Shown: piece by piece, positions 1 through 8,823 of the stretch
How positions within the stretch are numbered: position 1 is the stretch's first letter
Layout: the number at the start of each line of letters is the position of its first letter
Source: Verrucomicrobiia bacterium
GTDB taxonomy: Bacteria > Verrucomicrobiota > Verrucomicrobiia > Verrucomicrobiales > DEV007
Assembly (NCBI GenBank): GCA_030425385.1
Contig: JAUIAH010000029.1
Span: 1-64,000, forward strand
Direction of reading: 5' to 3'
Length of the DNA stretch: 64,000 nucleotides
Translations under genes and position numbers: made by a program
Notes under the pieces: model-generated
The model's database searches: none
What the model was told of the DNA's origin: nothing
The model's input: the letters and a program-made list of their open reading frames with translations, nothing else

Positions 1-1533
1 GTGTTGCGAACGGAAACGGCACGGCACGTTGCGGAAGCCTTCCAAGGCCATCACACCGGGAAGATGCCCGACTTCATTCAAAGCTCGTTCTTGGAGGGGC
101 TCGACAAAGGTGACGGTCACATCCTGATGTTGTGTCTGACTCATCTGGAAATCCATGAGATAATCGATCGCATCTTTGCCAAAGTTCCCCATCACCAAGA
201 CGGCGACCGCCATGGCGATGCCCGAGATGGAGAGGAGCGACTTTAGGGGATGCCGTTCGATCTGGCGGAGCATCATGAGCGCAGCGGGCGTGAGGAATCG
301 GCCCAGGCCGAGGTGTTCTGCTAGGGTGCGGCGAAAGGAAGTTGGCGCCTCCGGACGCATGGCCTCTGCTGGGGGAAGCGCGGCCGCGCGCCACACGGCG
401 TGCACTACCGCGACACCTCCGGCGAGTCCGCTGACGGCGATGGCCATGAAGATGATCCGCGGGCTGAGCTGATGCAAGACATTGGGAAAGCGATAGAATT
501 CCCCATAGAGTCGCGTGAGCCCGGAACCTAACCAATGGCCTCCCCACAAACCCAAAGCGCATCCCGCCGTCACAATGAGCATGCCAAAGGCAAGATAGTG
601 ACGCGCCACTTGGCCGCGTGTGTATCCAAAGGCTTTCAAGGCAGCGATCTGCTCGCGCTGCGTGCTGACCAAGCGATTGAGGACAACATTTAAGAGAAAG
701 GCGGCCACGCCGAGAAAGATCATTGGGGAAATGATAGCCATGCCGCGCAATTGCTCGATCTCTTCAGCCACGTAGCGGCTAGAGAGTTGCTGGTCGCGTC
801 CATAGGCACCGAGGCCACCGTAGGGTTCGGTGAGGAGATCCAGGCGTCGAATGACTTCGTCTTCATTCGCTCCCGGTTGAAGTTGGAGGGAGAGATCGTT
901 GAACGCGCCATCCATGTCGAAGGAGGCGGCCAAGGCTTCCTCGCCCATCCAGAGGATGCCGTAGCGCTGTTTGTCAGGAAAGAGGGATCCAGGCATGACC
1001 TGAATGATATATTCAGGTGAAATGGCCACTCCCACGATGCGAAGATCTTGCCGTTTCCCATTGAGAATGGCACTCACAGAATCACCAAGTTCTAAGGCGT
1101 GACCCTCGGCAAAGGATTCGCTTACGATGGCCTCTCCACGATCGCGTTCGATCCAGCGTCCGGCGCGCAGATGCAGGGCGTTCAGTCGGGGAGTGCGCTG
1201 TTCTGGGATGGACACGAGACGACCGATGATGGGTTCGTTGAAATCGTCAACGCTGAGATTGACACTCGCTACAATGCCAGTCTGCACGTTTGCCACACCG
1301 GGAATGAGGCGGATGCGTTCCGCCAGGCTCTTCGGAGCGCGTTTGAGATTCGTGAAGACATCGGCAAAGCTGTAGCGGTCGTAGTAGGCGCGCCGCGAGC
1401 GTTCCAGAGCTTCCCAGGCGCCTAACGACATGACAAAGGTGGCCAGACCACAAGCGATGACCAGCGTGATCGCCAGTGCCTGGCCCCGCGTGTGGGCCAG
1501 GTCGCGCCAGAGCTTGTGGTGCAGAGCTTTCAT
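1..1533 (-). CDS. ABC transporter permease, FtsX/MacB type (C-terminus cut by window edge)
   Basis: The minus frame is open from the ATG at 1533 to base 1, about 511 residues, and continues off the window. It begins MKALHHKLWRDLAHTRGQ, then a first membrane segment (about residues 18-38), a large extracytoplasmic domain of the MacB_PCD kind (about 40-265), and a block of three membrane segments (about 270-385) with the FtsX-type stretch 'REQIAALKAFGYTRGQVARHYL'-like residues near its start. A fresh membrane segment and a second extracytoplasmic part follow near residue 450, which fits permeases with two FtsX units. The start lies 27 bases after the stop of the ATPase gene in the same direction, so the two form one transporter. 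Substrate (lipoprotein, lipid or drug) cannot be told from sequence. Confidence 0.85.
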   Translation of the reverse strand, partial: MKALHHKLWRDLAHTRGQALAITLVIACGLATFVMSLGAWEALERSRRAYYDRYSFADVFTNLKRAPKSLAERIRLIPGVANVQTGIVASVNLSVDDFNEPIIGRLVSIPEQRTPRLNALHLRAGRWIERDRGEAIVSESFAEGHALELGDSVSAILNGKRQDLRIVGVAISPEYIIQVMPGSLFPDKQRYGILWMGEEALAASFDMDGAFNDLSLQLQPGANEDEVIRRLDLLTEPYGGLGAYGRDQQLSSRYVAEEIEQLRGMAIISPMIFLGVAAFLLNVVLNRLVSTQREQIAALKAFGYTRGQVARHYLAFGMLIVTAGCALGLWGGHWLGSGLTRLYGEFYRFPNVLHQLSPRIIFMAIAVSGLAGGVAVVHAVWRAAALPPAEAMRPEAPTSFRRTLAEHLGLGRFLTPAALMMLRQIERHPLKSLLSISGIAMAVAVLVMGNFGKDAIDYLMDFQMSQTQHQDVTVTFVEPLQERALNEVGHLPGVMALEGFRNVPCRFRSQH

Positions 1534-1560
1534 GGGCGCACGAGCATCTTCACAAGGCGA

Positions 1561-2268
1561 TCACCAGGCGAGAGCGGCCGCTTCTTTCTTCATAGAATTC
1601 TGTTCGACCGAAGTGATCGCGCCCCCAGAGAGCTGAATCACCCGATCCGCCATCTCTGCAATGACAGCGTTGTGGGTGATGACCGCAGTCGTGGTTCCCA
1701 GTTCCCGATTGGTCTTCGCCAGCACTTCGAGAACGGTCACCCCTGTCTTCACGTCCAATGCTCCGGTGGGTTCATCACACAGAAGGACGTCCGGTTGCTT
1801 GGCCACGGCCCTCGCAATGGCCACGCGCTGCTGTTCCCCTCCCGAGAGCTGCGCGGGGAAATGATCGAGTCGTGCTTCCAATCCCACCAAGGCAAGAGCC
1901 TCTCGTGGAGGCATGGGATCGGGAGCGATGTCTGTGACCAGCGCCACATTCTCGATGGCTGTGAGGCTGGGGATGAGATTGTAGAACTGAAAGATGAATC
2001 CCACGTGCTCTCTTCGATACTGTGTCAGTCGCGTGTCTCCACACTTGCTGAGATCCCTGTCACGATAGAAGACTTTCCCATCGGAAGGCACGTCGAGACC
2101 ACCAAGAATGTTGAGCAGGGTAGACTTGCCGCTCCCCGAGGCGCCTAGCAAGACCACGAATTCGCCTTCATAGAGGGCCACGTCGACCTCCCGGAGCGCA
2201 TGGACGGTGACTTCGCCCATGTGGTAGGTCTTGCAGAGCTGCCTGCCCTCTAACACCTTCGTGGCCAT
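1561..2268 (-). CDS. ABC transporter ATP-binding protein, LolD/MacB type
   Basis: About 235 residues starting [11 protein letters not shown]. Walker A is GASGSGKST, the ABC signature is LSGGEQQR and Walker B with the catalytic Glu reads [11 protein letters not shown]; the 'EPTGALD' form and the 'LNILGGLD' stretch after Walker A are typical of the LolD/MacB/FtsE group that energises FtsX-like permeases. The frame stays open upstream to a TTG at 2304, but the ATG at 2268 gives the family's usual N-terminus. It is followed by the permease gene and preceded, 63 bases away, by ftsH in the same orientation. It hydrolyses ATP at the inner membrane to drive the partner permease. Confidence 0.92.
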   Translation of the reverse strand: MATKVLEGRQLCKTYHMGEVTVHALREVDVALYEGEFVVLLGASGSGKSTLLNILGGLDVPSDGKVFYRDRDLSKCGDTRLTQYRREHVGFIFQFYNLIPSLTAIENVALVTDIAPDPMPPREALALVGLEARLDHFPAQLSGGEQQRVAIARAVAKQPDVLLCDEPTGALDVKTGVTVLEVLAKTNRELGTTTAVITHNAVIAEMADRVIQLSGGAITSVEQNSMKKEAAALAW

Positions 2269-2331
2269 GATGCAGAAGCATAGGGGCCGCGGCGATCTTG
2301 ACAAGGACCGTTGCAGCCTTCTCTGAGGTGA

Positions 2332-4275
2332 TCATTCACTCGTCGGCTCCTCATGAACGTTTCGATTCAGGATCGCGAGGAAGGCATCATCATCAAGGGT
2401 TTCGCGTTCTAACAAGGCGGCACTCAGTCTCTCCAGATCGTCGCGATGCGCGTGTAAGAGTGTTGTTGCTTTCTTATGGCAATCGTGGATGAGGGCGATG
2501 ACTTCTTCGTCCACCGCGCGGGCAGTCTCGTCACTGCAGTTCATCTGCAGGCCGCCGGGAGCCTTGTTTCCCAGATATACCGCGTTCTCCCGTTGGGCGC
2601 AGTGCATCAACCCGACGGATTCTCCCATCCCGAACATGCAGATCATCTGACGCGCGATCGCGGTGGCGCGTTGCAGGTCGTTCTCCGCGCTGGTGGACAA
2701 GTTGCCTAACAAGATCTCTTCTGCAGCGCGCCCTCCCAAGATCCCTTGGATCTTCTCTAACATCGCTTCTTTCGTGCTGAGATACTGATCCTCCGTGGGG
2801 AGCTGGAGTGTGTAGCCAAGAGCCGCTTGCCCGCGAGGAATGATGCTGATCTTGTGCACCGGATCGGCGTGCTCGGTGTAAGCTGCCACCACGGCGTGTC
2901 CGCTTTCGTGGATCGCCACGCGGCGCCTCTCGGCCTCTAACATGCGGCGACTCTTGCGCTCGGGCCCAGCGACCACGCGTTCGATGGCTTCTTCGATGTC
3001 CGGTTGATGCACGACTTCTCGGTGGTCGCGAGCCGCTAAGAGGGCGGCTTCATTCAAGGCATTCGCCAAATCAGCGCCTGAGAAGCCAGGCGTGGCTTGA
3101 GCGATAGGCCCCAGATTCACATCGTCTCCCAGTTTCTTGCCCCGCGCATGAACGTGTAGGATCGCCTCGCGGCCATCCAGGTCGGGTGCATCCAAGACCA
3201 CCTGGCGATCAAAGCGGCCCGGACGCAACAGCGCGGGATCCAGGACATCCGGACGGTTGGTAGCGGAGAGGAGAATGACGCCATTGTTAGGCTCGAATCC
3301 ATCCATTTCCACCAGCAATTGGTTGAGAGTCTGCTCGCGTTCATCATTGGCAGAGCCGACATGCACGCCGCGTTGACGCCCAATGGCGTCCAACTCATCG
3401 ATGAAGACGATGCATGGGGCCTGCTCTTTCGCTTGGTCGAACAAACGACGCACGCGTGAGGCTCCCACGCCTACGAAAAGCTCTACGAAATCACTCCCGC
3501 TGAGGGAAAAGAAAGGCACGCGTGCTTCACCGGCGATGGCCCGAGCCAGGAGCGTCTTTCCTGTCCCGGGAGGTCCCACTAACAGAACGCCCTTGGGAAT
3601 CTTCGCCCCCACCACACGATAGCGCGCCGGGTGCTTGAGGAAATCGACGACTTCTTCCAGCTCGGCTTTCGAATCGTCGCATCCCGCGACGTCGGCAAAG
3701 GTCACACCAGTGTCCTTATCCACGCGGTAGCGCGACCCAGCCTTGCCCATGCCGACGAAGGGCTGCCCAGCAGCGCCCATGCGTCGCGTGAAGAGGACCC
3801 AGAGCACGAGGAGCGGCAGTAACCAAAGCATGGGTACGAGCAAGGTGAGCATCCAGCCCGCTTCAGGCTTGCCGCGGTAATCGACGCCGAAAGCTTCCAG
3901 CTGACCGACTAGTTGGGGATCCTCAACCACGCGCAACGTGTGAAAAGTGAACGAGTCGTCAGTCTTCGCCTCCATGTTAGGCAGAGGAGGCTCCTTCATT
4001 TCGAGATTCAGCGTGATGGCGCCCGTGATCTCCGAGGTTCCCACTTCGCAGGTGGTCACTTCGCCGCGTGCCACGTGTGCTTTGAAAGCACTGTAGGGAA
4101 TACTGATAGGGCGTCCTTTGCCTAACAACCCTGCTGATGGATGCAGGAGGGTCATGAGAAGGAGCGCGACCAGAAAGACCCACAACCATCGGCGGGTGGC
4201 CGGATCGCCAAATCCGAATCCCGCCCGGTTGTCGGTGGATGGCGGGGGATCGGCGTTGACGGGTTTCTCGGGCAT
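2332..4275 (-). CDS. ftsH: ATP-dependent zinc metalloprotease FtsH
   Basis: 647 residues, the usual FtsH length. There are membrane segments at about 30-50 and 141-162 with a periplasmic loop between, then the AAA+ module: Walker A GPPGTGKT (234-241), Walker [11 protein letters not shown] (291-300), the second region of homology with arginine fingers ([16 protein letters not shown]), and the zinc-binding HESGH (456-460) of the M41 protease with the later LSTSAENDL segment carrying the third ligand. It degrades misfolded membrane proteins and short-lived regulators. The N-terminus is Pro-rich. Verrucomicrobia often carry several ftsH paralogues, so whether this is the housekeeping copy is not known. 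Confidence 0.97.
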   Translation of the reverse strand: MPEKPVNADPPPSTDNRAGFGFGDPATRRWLWVFLVALLLMTLLHPSAGLLGKGRPISIPYSAFKAHVARGEVTTCEVGTSEITGAITLNLEMKEPPLPNMEAKTDDSFTFHTLRVVEDPQLVGQLEAFGVDYRGKPEAGWMLTLLVPMLWLLPLLVLWVLFTRRMGAAGQPFVGMGKAGSRYRVDKDTGVTFADVAGCDDSKAELEEVVDFLKHPARYRVVGAKIPKGVLLVGPPGTGKTLLARAIAGEARVPFFSLSGSDFVELFVGVGASRVRRLFDQAKEQAPCIVFIDELDAIGRQRGVHVGSANDEREQTLNQLLVEMDGFEPNNGVILLSATNRPDVLDPALLRPGRFDRQVVLDAPDLDGREAILHVHARGKKLGDDVNLGPIAQATPGFSGADLANALNEAALLAARDHREVVHQPDIEEAIERVVAGPERKSRRMLEAERRRVAIHESGHAVVAAYTEHADPVHKISIIPRGQAALGYTLQLPTEDQYLSTKEAMLEKIQGILGGRAAEEILLGNLSTSAENDLQRATAIARQMICMFGMGESVGLMHCAQRENAVYLGNKAPGGLQMNCSDETARAVDEEVIALIHDCHKKATTLLHAHRDDLERLSAALLERETLDDDAFLAILNRNVHEEPTSE

Positions 4276-4432
4276 GGAGAGGGAGAACCTAGCGCTAAAC
4301 GAATGGTTTGGCCCCGCAAATCTTGCCCTCCATGATCAGACGGGAGATGCGTTCGTGGCAAGAAACGCGGCCTTCTCCACAAGCGCCGCATGGTCAATCG
4401 CCGACCATCTGTGCGATCTTCAAGATGAATTT

Positions 4433-4885
4433 ATGAAGACGACTCTCCACCTCCCCTGCCTCGGTGCGAGTGCTTTGGCCCTGTTGTTAGGGGCCTGCTC
4501 GCAGGTGCCGGGGCCGCCTCAGGCTGTCCGCAGCATCGATTTCGTAGAGGACATCAAGCCGATCCTCACCAATCAATGTCTACCGTGTCACAACAACCAG
4601 GTGAACTTCGGAAGGTTCAGCATGGAAACGGAGGACAAAGCCTTGCTTCGCACGAAAGATCCGGGGCCATTCATCGTGCCAGGTTTCCCGGAAGGCAGCC
4701 GCCTATGGCAAGTCGTGACCCAGGCCCATGGCGAACGCCAGGGCGAGGATCGGATGCCCATGAACGGTCCCCGTCTCACGGATGAAGAGAAGCAGGCGAT
4801 CTATCAATGGATCGAACAAGGAGCCCCCTGGCCCGATGGTGAACCCGGACACCTCCGGACCATCACCGAACCAAACCAAGCCTAA
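4433..4885 (+). CDS. Lipoprotein c-type cytochrome (PSCyt1-like)
   Basis: 150 residues from the ATG at 4433. The frame is open further upstream to 4118, but that part lies opposite the 5' end of ftsH and codes nothing signal-like, whereas MKTTLHLPCLGASALALLLGAC is a clean lipoprotein signal with lipobox LLGAC. The mature part has one haem-c site, CLPCH, in the context 'VEDIKPILTNQCLPCH', and the later 'RMPMNGPRLTDEEKQAIYQWIEQGAPWP' type ending in which a Met could be the sixth ligand. This is the arrangement of the PSCyt1-like domains common in planctomycete and verrucomicrobial secreted proteins. Expected role: periplasmic or outer-membrane-anchored electron carrier; partner unknown. Confidence 0.88.
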   Translation: MKTTLHLPCLGASALALLLGACSQVPGPPQAVRSIDFVEDIKPILTNQCLPCHNNQVNFGRFSMETEDKALLRTKDPGPFIVPGFPEGSRLWQVVTQAHGERQGEDRMPMNGPRLTDEEKQAIYQWIEQGAPWPDGEPGHLRTITEPNQA

Positions 4886-4912
4886 CCTAACTGCCCACCT
4901 CGCCTTCAGTCC

Positions 4913-5026
4913 ATGAGCCGTAAGAAACAACTCCTCAAGATGATCCCGGACGCGACCTCCCATCGCATCCTGTTAGTCATCGTTCTCATCGCCGTCCTTG
5001 TGATTCTGATGCGCTTGGCCTCATGA
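4913..5026 (+). CDS. 37-residue single-span membrane peptide
   Basis: A short frame beginning MSRKKQLLKMIPDATSH and continuing with one uninterrupted hydrophobic stretch of about 17 residues (ILLVIVLIAVLVILMRL). The charged N-terminus followed by a C-terminal helix suggests a tail-anchored peptide with its N-terminus in the cytoplasm. It starts 27 bases after the cytochrome gene on the same strand and could be co-transcribed; its last six bases overlap the end of the convergent kinase gene. No family is recognised. The composition looks deliberate, not random, but the frame is too short to be certain. Confidence 0.5.
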   Translation: MSRKKQLLKMIPDATSHRILLVIVLIAVLVILMRLAS

Positions 5027-7099
5027 TGATGCATGGCGACGCCACCTTAGGAGGAATCCTAGCAATAGTCCGAGTCCAGCCCCTCCGCCGAGAAAGGGAG
5101 CCGGAGTCGTTCGAGACTCAATGAATGGTCGTTGTGCCAGTGTGGTGATCTCAAGCGGCTTGCCTTTGTGCCTGGGCACTTCTGCGTCTTCATGAACGGT
5201 GAGCGGAGTCTTGGGTATGGCAGCAGCTATCTTAGCTGTGCGGCATTCTTCACGCATCTGAGTCAGTTGGTCTTGCGCCGATGTGTAGGCCTCTCTGGTC
5301 TCGGATGAATCCTCGCGTTCCATCGCCAAACGCTTCTCTTCGACTAACGCTTCCATTGCCGCCACATCGGATTCAAGTTGACTCAAAGCGCGTTTGGCCT
5401 GGGCTGAGGCGTCAATTTCCAAGACCCTCTTCAATTGCTTCGCAACCTCATTGGCAAGATCTGCAGAACGCTGGGCAGAGGTATGCCGACACTCTATGAG
5501 GATTAGATCATGGTGTCGTGCTTCGTCGATGCTCAATCTCTCTTGGAGCGCCTCTAATGCGGTTTCCCGATCCACCCCTAATCCTTCAAGCCCGCAGGCA
5601 TCCACCGTAGCGCCGAGAACCTCTTTCGAGAAGAGGGCGTTGTGGAGCAGTTCGAAATTCACCGTCGGAAAGTCGGCGAGAGGTTTCATTCCAAAGACCT
5701 TCCTATCGTGTTGCTCGCGGTTCATTTGTAAGAACACCCGGCTGCGGAAATAGGCGACTTCTGACTCCGCAACGGCTTCCGCGAGCTGATTCGCAATCAG
5801 CACTGCTTCATTTGCATCGCGACTCTGATAGTGCACACGTAGCGTGTCCGTGTCGCGAATAGGAAGGATCTCCGAATAAGTCGCTAGACGACTCTTAGCC
5901 TCACTGATCGAAACGTTCCACTTCTTTGTTAGGTTTAGCGATTCCGCGGTCTGTTCAAGGTGGGCATCTAAAGGGAGGTGAGACGGTATTTCGTGACTCA
6001 CGATCTGCAAACGCGCCTCCGCTGCGTAGCGCTTTGGCGTGGCCAACCACACGAGACCACCCAAGAATAACCCTGACAATCCGGCCAACGCGAGCAGGCG
6101 CATGCGCTTGCGAGGCTGAGATCGCTCCGCTGGTGATGGGATGGCGGTCTGATCCGAACGAGTAGCGTTTGGGAGTGGCGTGCTGGCGATGGACTCAAGG
6201 CGTTCTTTGAAATCCTGAGCGGATTTCGGACGCCGATCAGGATTGTTGTCCATCGCCCCTAACACCAATTCATCCAAACGCGGATCAAGGTCTCCGTGAG
6301 CCGAAGGCTTCTCCACGCGGCCGATTGGTAAGCGATTCGTCAGCATCTCGTAGTAGACGACTCCCAGAGCGTAAAGATCTGCGCGGTGATCGGCTGGCTG
6401 ATTCGGCAGACGCTGTTCGGGAGCCATGTAGTAGGGCGTGCCTAGCTGTTCGTTTGAATGCGTGAGTTGAAATCCGGCAAGATTAGGCTCCAACGCTTTC
6501 GCCAAACCAAAGTCCGCAAGTTTCGCATTCCCGTCCGCGCCAATGAGGATATTGCCAGGCTTGATATCACGATGGGTGATTCCTCGCTGATGCGCATAGT
6601 GCAGCGCATCGCAAAGTTGCAGGACGTAGGCCTCGGCTTCCTCGGGTGTGAGGATTTCCTCTCGCAGGATGGATTGAAGACTTTGCCCATCCACATATTC
6701 CATAAGCAGGAATCCGAATCCTTCCGTCACGCCCGAATCGTAGACCTGGACAATGTGAGAGTGGTTCAAGCGTGCCATGGCCTTTCCTTCTCGCAAGAAT
6801 CGTTCGTGCCTCTCGGGATCGTCTCCGATCTTGATCAGTTTGAGGGCGATCTCGCGTTCTAGCTGTGTCTGGCGCGCACGGTAGACGCCGCCCAAGCCTC
6901 CTGAACCGATGAATGCGAGGATCTCAAGCTTAGGAAAGAGGCCCTGCAACGCCTCCAAATTCAAGGGCGGCTCGAGAAACGGTTGCATCCCGACCCCTGC
7001 GTTTGTGGACTTGCCCTTCTCAAGAAGGCAAGCTGGGCACGTGGCGTTTGGCGCGCTAGCGGGAATCTCCGCGCGGCATTGTGGGCATTGTTTTGACAT
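5021..7099 (-). CDS. Ser/Thr protein kinase fused to a Wzz-like chain-length-determinant domain
   Basis: 692 residues. It opens with a zinc ribbon (CPQCRAEIP...CPACLLE, residues 5-26), followed by a Hanks-type kinase domain (about 55-310) with glycine loop IGSGGLGGVYRA, catalytic HRDIKPGN and DFG (ADFGLAKA). A membrane helix (about 334-354) leads to an extracytoplasmic region of about 300 residues with a coiled coil (AKRALSQLESDVAAMEALVEEKRLAMERE region) and a proline-containing segment just before a second C-terminal helix (about 664-684, GGGAGLGLLLGFLLRW). Two helices bracketing a periplasmic coiled-coil domain is the plan of Wzz/GumC polysaccharide co-polymerases. The kinase may therefore sense or control surface polysaccharide export. 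It is divergent from an ECF sigma gene. Confidence 0.88.
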   Translation of the reverse strand: MSKQCPQCRAEIPASAPNATCPACLLEKGKSTNAGVGMQPFLEPPLNLEALQGLFPKLEILAFIGSGGLGGVYRARQTQLEREIALKLIKIGDDPERHERFLREGKAMARLNHSHIVQVYDSGVTEGFGFLLMEYVDGQSLQSILREEILTPEEAEAYVLQLCDALHYAHQRGITHRDIKPGNILIGADGNAKLADFGLAKALEPNLAGFQLTHSNEQLGTPYYMAPEQRLPNQPADHRADLYALGVVYYEMLTNRLPIGRVEKPSAHGDLDPRLDELVLGAMDNNPDRRPKSAQDFKERLESIASTPLPNATRSDQTAIPSPAERSQPRKRMRLLALAGLSGLFLGGLVWLATPKRYAAEARLQIVSHEIPSHLPLDAHLEQTAESLNLTKKWNVSISEAKSRLATYSEILPIRDTDTLRVHYQSRDANEAVLIANQLAEAVAESEVAYFRSRVFLQMNREQHDRKVFGMKPLADFPTVNFELLHNALFSKEVLGATVDACGLEGLGVDRETALEALQERLSIDEARHHDLILIECRHTSAQRSADLANEVAKQLKRVLEIDASAQAKRALSQLESDVAAMEALVEEKRLAMEREDSSETREAYTSAQDQLTQMREECRTAKIAAAIPKTPLTVHEDAEVPRHKGKPLEITTLAQRPFIESRTTPAPFLGGGAGLGLLLGFLLRWRRHASS

Positions 7100-7174
7100 A
7101 GTGATTGTTGAATGATGTTCTCATCGACTTGCTACAAGACCAATGGAGAGAGGTTACCAGAAATCGCTGAATTG

Positions 7175-7879
7175 ATGAGCGGGAATGCATTTGCCCAAAC
7201 TCGCTGGTCGCTTGTGCAGCGTCTGCGCGAGCACGATGCACCGCGTGCTGCCCGGGCACTGGAGGAGCTTTGTCAGATCTACTGGCGTCCCCTCTACGCC
7301 TACGTCCTCAGAAGTGGAAGGAGTCACCATGAAGCGGAGGATCTGACGCAAGGATTCTTTGCGACGCTTCTGGAGAAACGTGCTTTTGAAACTGCCGATG
7401 CGGAGAAGGGGAGACTTCGAAACTATCTCCTGACGGGGCTCAAGCACTATCTCGTCAATGACTATCATCACCACCATCGGCAGAAGCGAGAAGGGCACTA
7501 CAAGGTGATTTCCCTCGACGGTCGCGGGGATCTTGAGGTTTCCACCTCAACGGATTCACCCGATGCTCTTTACGAGAAGGAATGGGCGCTGGTCCTTCTC
7601 CAAGAAGTTCTCCGAACCTTGGAAGGCGAAATGACGTCGAGGGGTCAGGGATTGCTTTTCCAGAAGACTCAAGGAGCCTTAATGGGAGATGACCAGGGAA
7701 GGAGCTACCGAGATATCGGGCGTTCGCTAGGTCTCACAGAATCCGCAATCAAAGTAGCCATCCATCGGATGCGGAGACGCTATCGGCAACTGCTCCATCG
7801 CCAAGTAGCCGATACCTTGGCCCCTGGGATCGACCCCGATGACGAGATCGATCATATCATTGCGGCGTTGAGAGGATAA
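7175..7879 (+). CDS. ECF-type RNA polymerase sigma factor (FPxTRWS family)
   Basis: About 234 residues. Region 2 is clear (ALEELCQIYWRPLYAYV, then EAEDLTQGFFATLLEK) and region 4 carries a helix-turn-helix (SYRDIGRSLGLTESAIKVAIHRMRRRYRQLL). The start MSGNAFAQTRWSLV is preferred because three paralogues in this window place the same 'F-x-x-T-x-W' motif 9-15 residues from their N-termini; an in-frame ATG at 7112 would add 21 residues. Family members sit beside Ser/Thr kinases in PVC bacteria, as here: the divergent kinase starts at 7099. The protein should recruit RNA polymerase to a dedicated set of promoters, perhaps on a signal from that kinase. Confidence 0.9.
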   Translation: MSGNAFAQTRWSLVQRLREHDAPRAARALEELCQIYWRPLYAYVLRSGRSHHEAEDLTQGFFATLLEKRAFETADAEKGRLRNYLLTGLKHYLVNDYHHHHRQKREGHYKVISLDGRGDLEVSTSTDSPDALYEKEWALVLLQEVLRTLEGEMTSRGQGLLFQKTQGALMGDDQGRSYRDIGRSLGLTESAIKVAIHRMRRRYRQLLHRQVADTLAPGIDPDDEIDHIIAALRG

Positions 7880-7938
7880 TTCTCGGTGATTCCGCGTTTC
7901 CCCTTTCCTTTGAGCGTAGAGTTTGGCTAAAGAGAAGC

Positions 7939-8823
7939 ATGAATCGTGACGCCAAGTGCCCTCTCCTCATCAAGCCTAACACCGATGCTAGCGACGGCAT
8001 CTACCAACGCATCACGCGAGAAGAGGCGGGGTGGGAATTCCTCAACTTCAATGCTCGTCAGTTGAAGGCGGGGCAGATCTGGGAAGACCACACGGGCGAC
8101 CACGAATACGGGATCATCTTGTTAGGTGGCAATTACCGTGTGGAAAGTGACAAGGGCACCTGGCAGACGGTCAAGGGGCGGCGAGATGTGTTCAGCGGTA
8201 TCGCGCACACCTTGTACCTGCCAAGGCAAACGGGCTTTAAGCTGATTGCGGAAAGTGAGGTGTTAGACATCGCCTGCGGATGGTGTGAGGCAGACGAAGA
8301 TCATCCGGCCCGTTTCAAGACGCCTGATGAAGTGGCGGTCGAGATTCGGGGCGGTGACAATGCGACCCGTCAGATCAACAGCCTCATCGAGCCTGGGTTT
8401 GATTGCCAACGCCTTGTCAGTGTGGAGGTCTACACGCCTTCCGGGAATTGGAGTTCCTTTCCCGCACACAAACACGATGAGCGCGTGTTAGGGGATGACG
8501 GATCCGTGAAGGAAGCGCGTCTTGAAGAGACTTATTTCTACAAGATTGGGCGACCGCAAGGCTATGCCATCCAGCAAGTCTATACCTCGGATCGTGATCT
8601 CGATGAAATGGCCTTGGCGCGGACGGACGATGTCGTCATGGTCCCGCGCGGCTATCACCCCGTCGTCGCAGGGCACGGTTACCACTGTTATTACCTCAAT
8701 TTCCTCACAGGCAGCGATCAATCCTTGGCGAACACGGATGACCCCGATCACGCCTGGATCTATGGGACCTGGGCCGGGAAGGATCCCCGTATCCCCTTGG
8801 TTACGGCTGAGATGAACGGTTAG
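7939..8823 (+). CDS. iolB: 5-deoxy-glucuronate isomerase IolB
   Basis: 294 residues matching the IolB family over the full length: an N-terminal cupin half with 'GWEFLNFNARQL' and a C-terminal cupin half with the metal-binding 'SSFPAHKHDE' and the following 'EETYFYKI' and 'VMVPRGYHPVVAGHGYHCYYLNFL' segments. The enzyme converts 5-deoxy-D-glucuronate to 5-dehydro-2-deoxy-D-gluconate in myo-inositol breakdown. No other iol gene is visible in the window, so the pathway genes must lie elsewhere or the gene works alone. Its last four bases overlap the convergent sialidase-like gene. Confidence 0.95.
   Translation: MNRDAKCPLLIKPNTDASDGIYQRITREEAGWEFLNFNARQLKAGQIWEDHTGDHEYGIILLGGNYRVESDKGTWQTVKGRRDVFSGIAHTLYLPRQTGFKLIAESEVLDIACGWCEADEDHPARFKTPDEVAVEIRGGDNATRQINSLIEPGFDCQRLVSVEVYTPSGNWSSFPAHKHDERVLGDDGSVKEARLEETYFYKIGRPQGYAIQQVYTSDRDLDEMALARTDDVVMVPRGYHPVVAGHGYHCYYLNFLTGSDQSLANTDDPDHAWIYGTWAGKDPRIPLVTAEMNG

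Noticed and set aside
74-562. Minus-strand frame of 162 codons at the left edge
   Set aside because: It is out of frame with the permease, which is open through the whole region and has clear FtsX features.
1492-2148. Plus-strand frame of 218 codons
   Set aside because: It lies exactly opposite the ABC ATPase, whose Walker motifs are unmistakable; the plus-strand product has no family features.
7093-7120. Sigma-70-like TTGACA before the 7175 sigma gene
   Set aside because: The matching -10 at 17 bases (TGTTCT) agrees with the consensus at only three of six positions and lies partly in the kinase gene.
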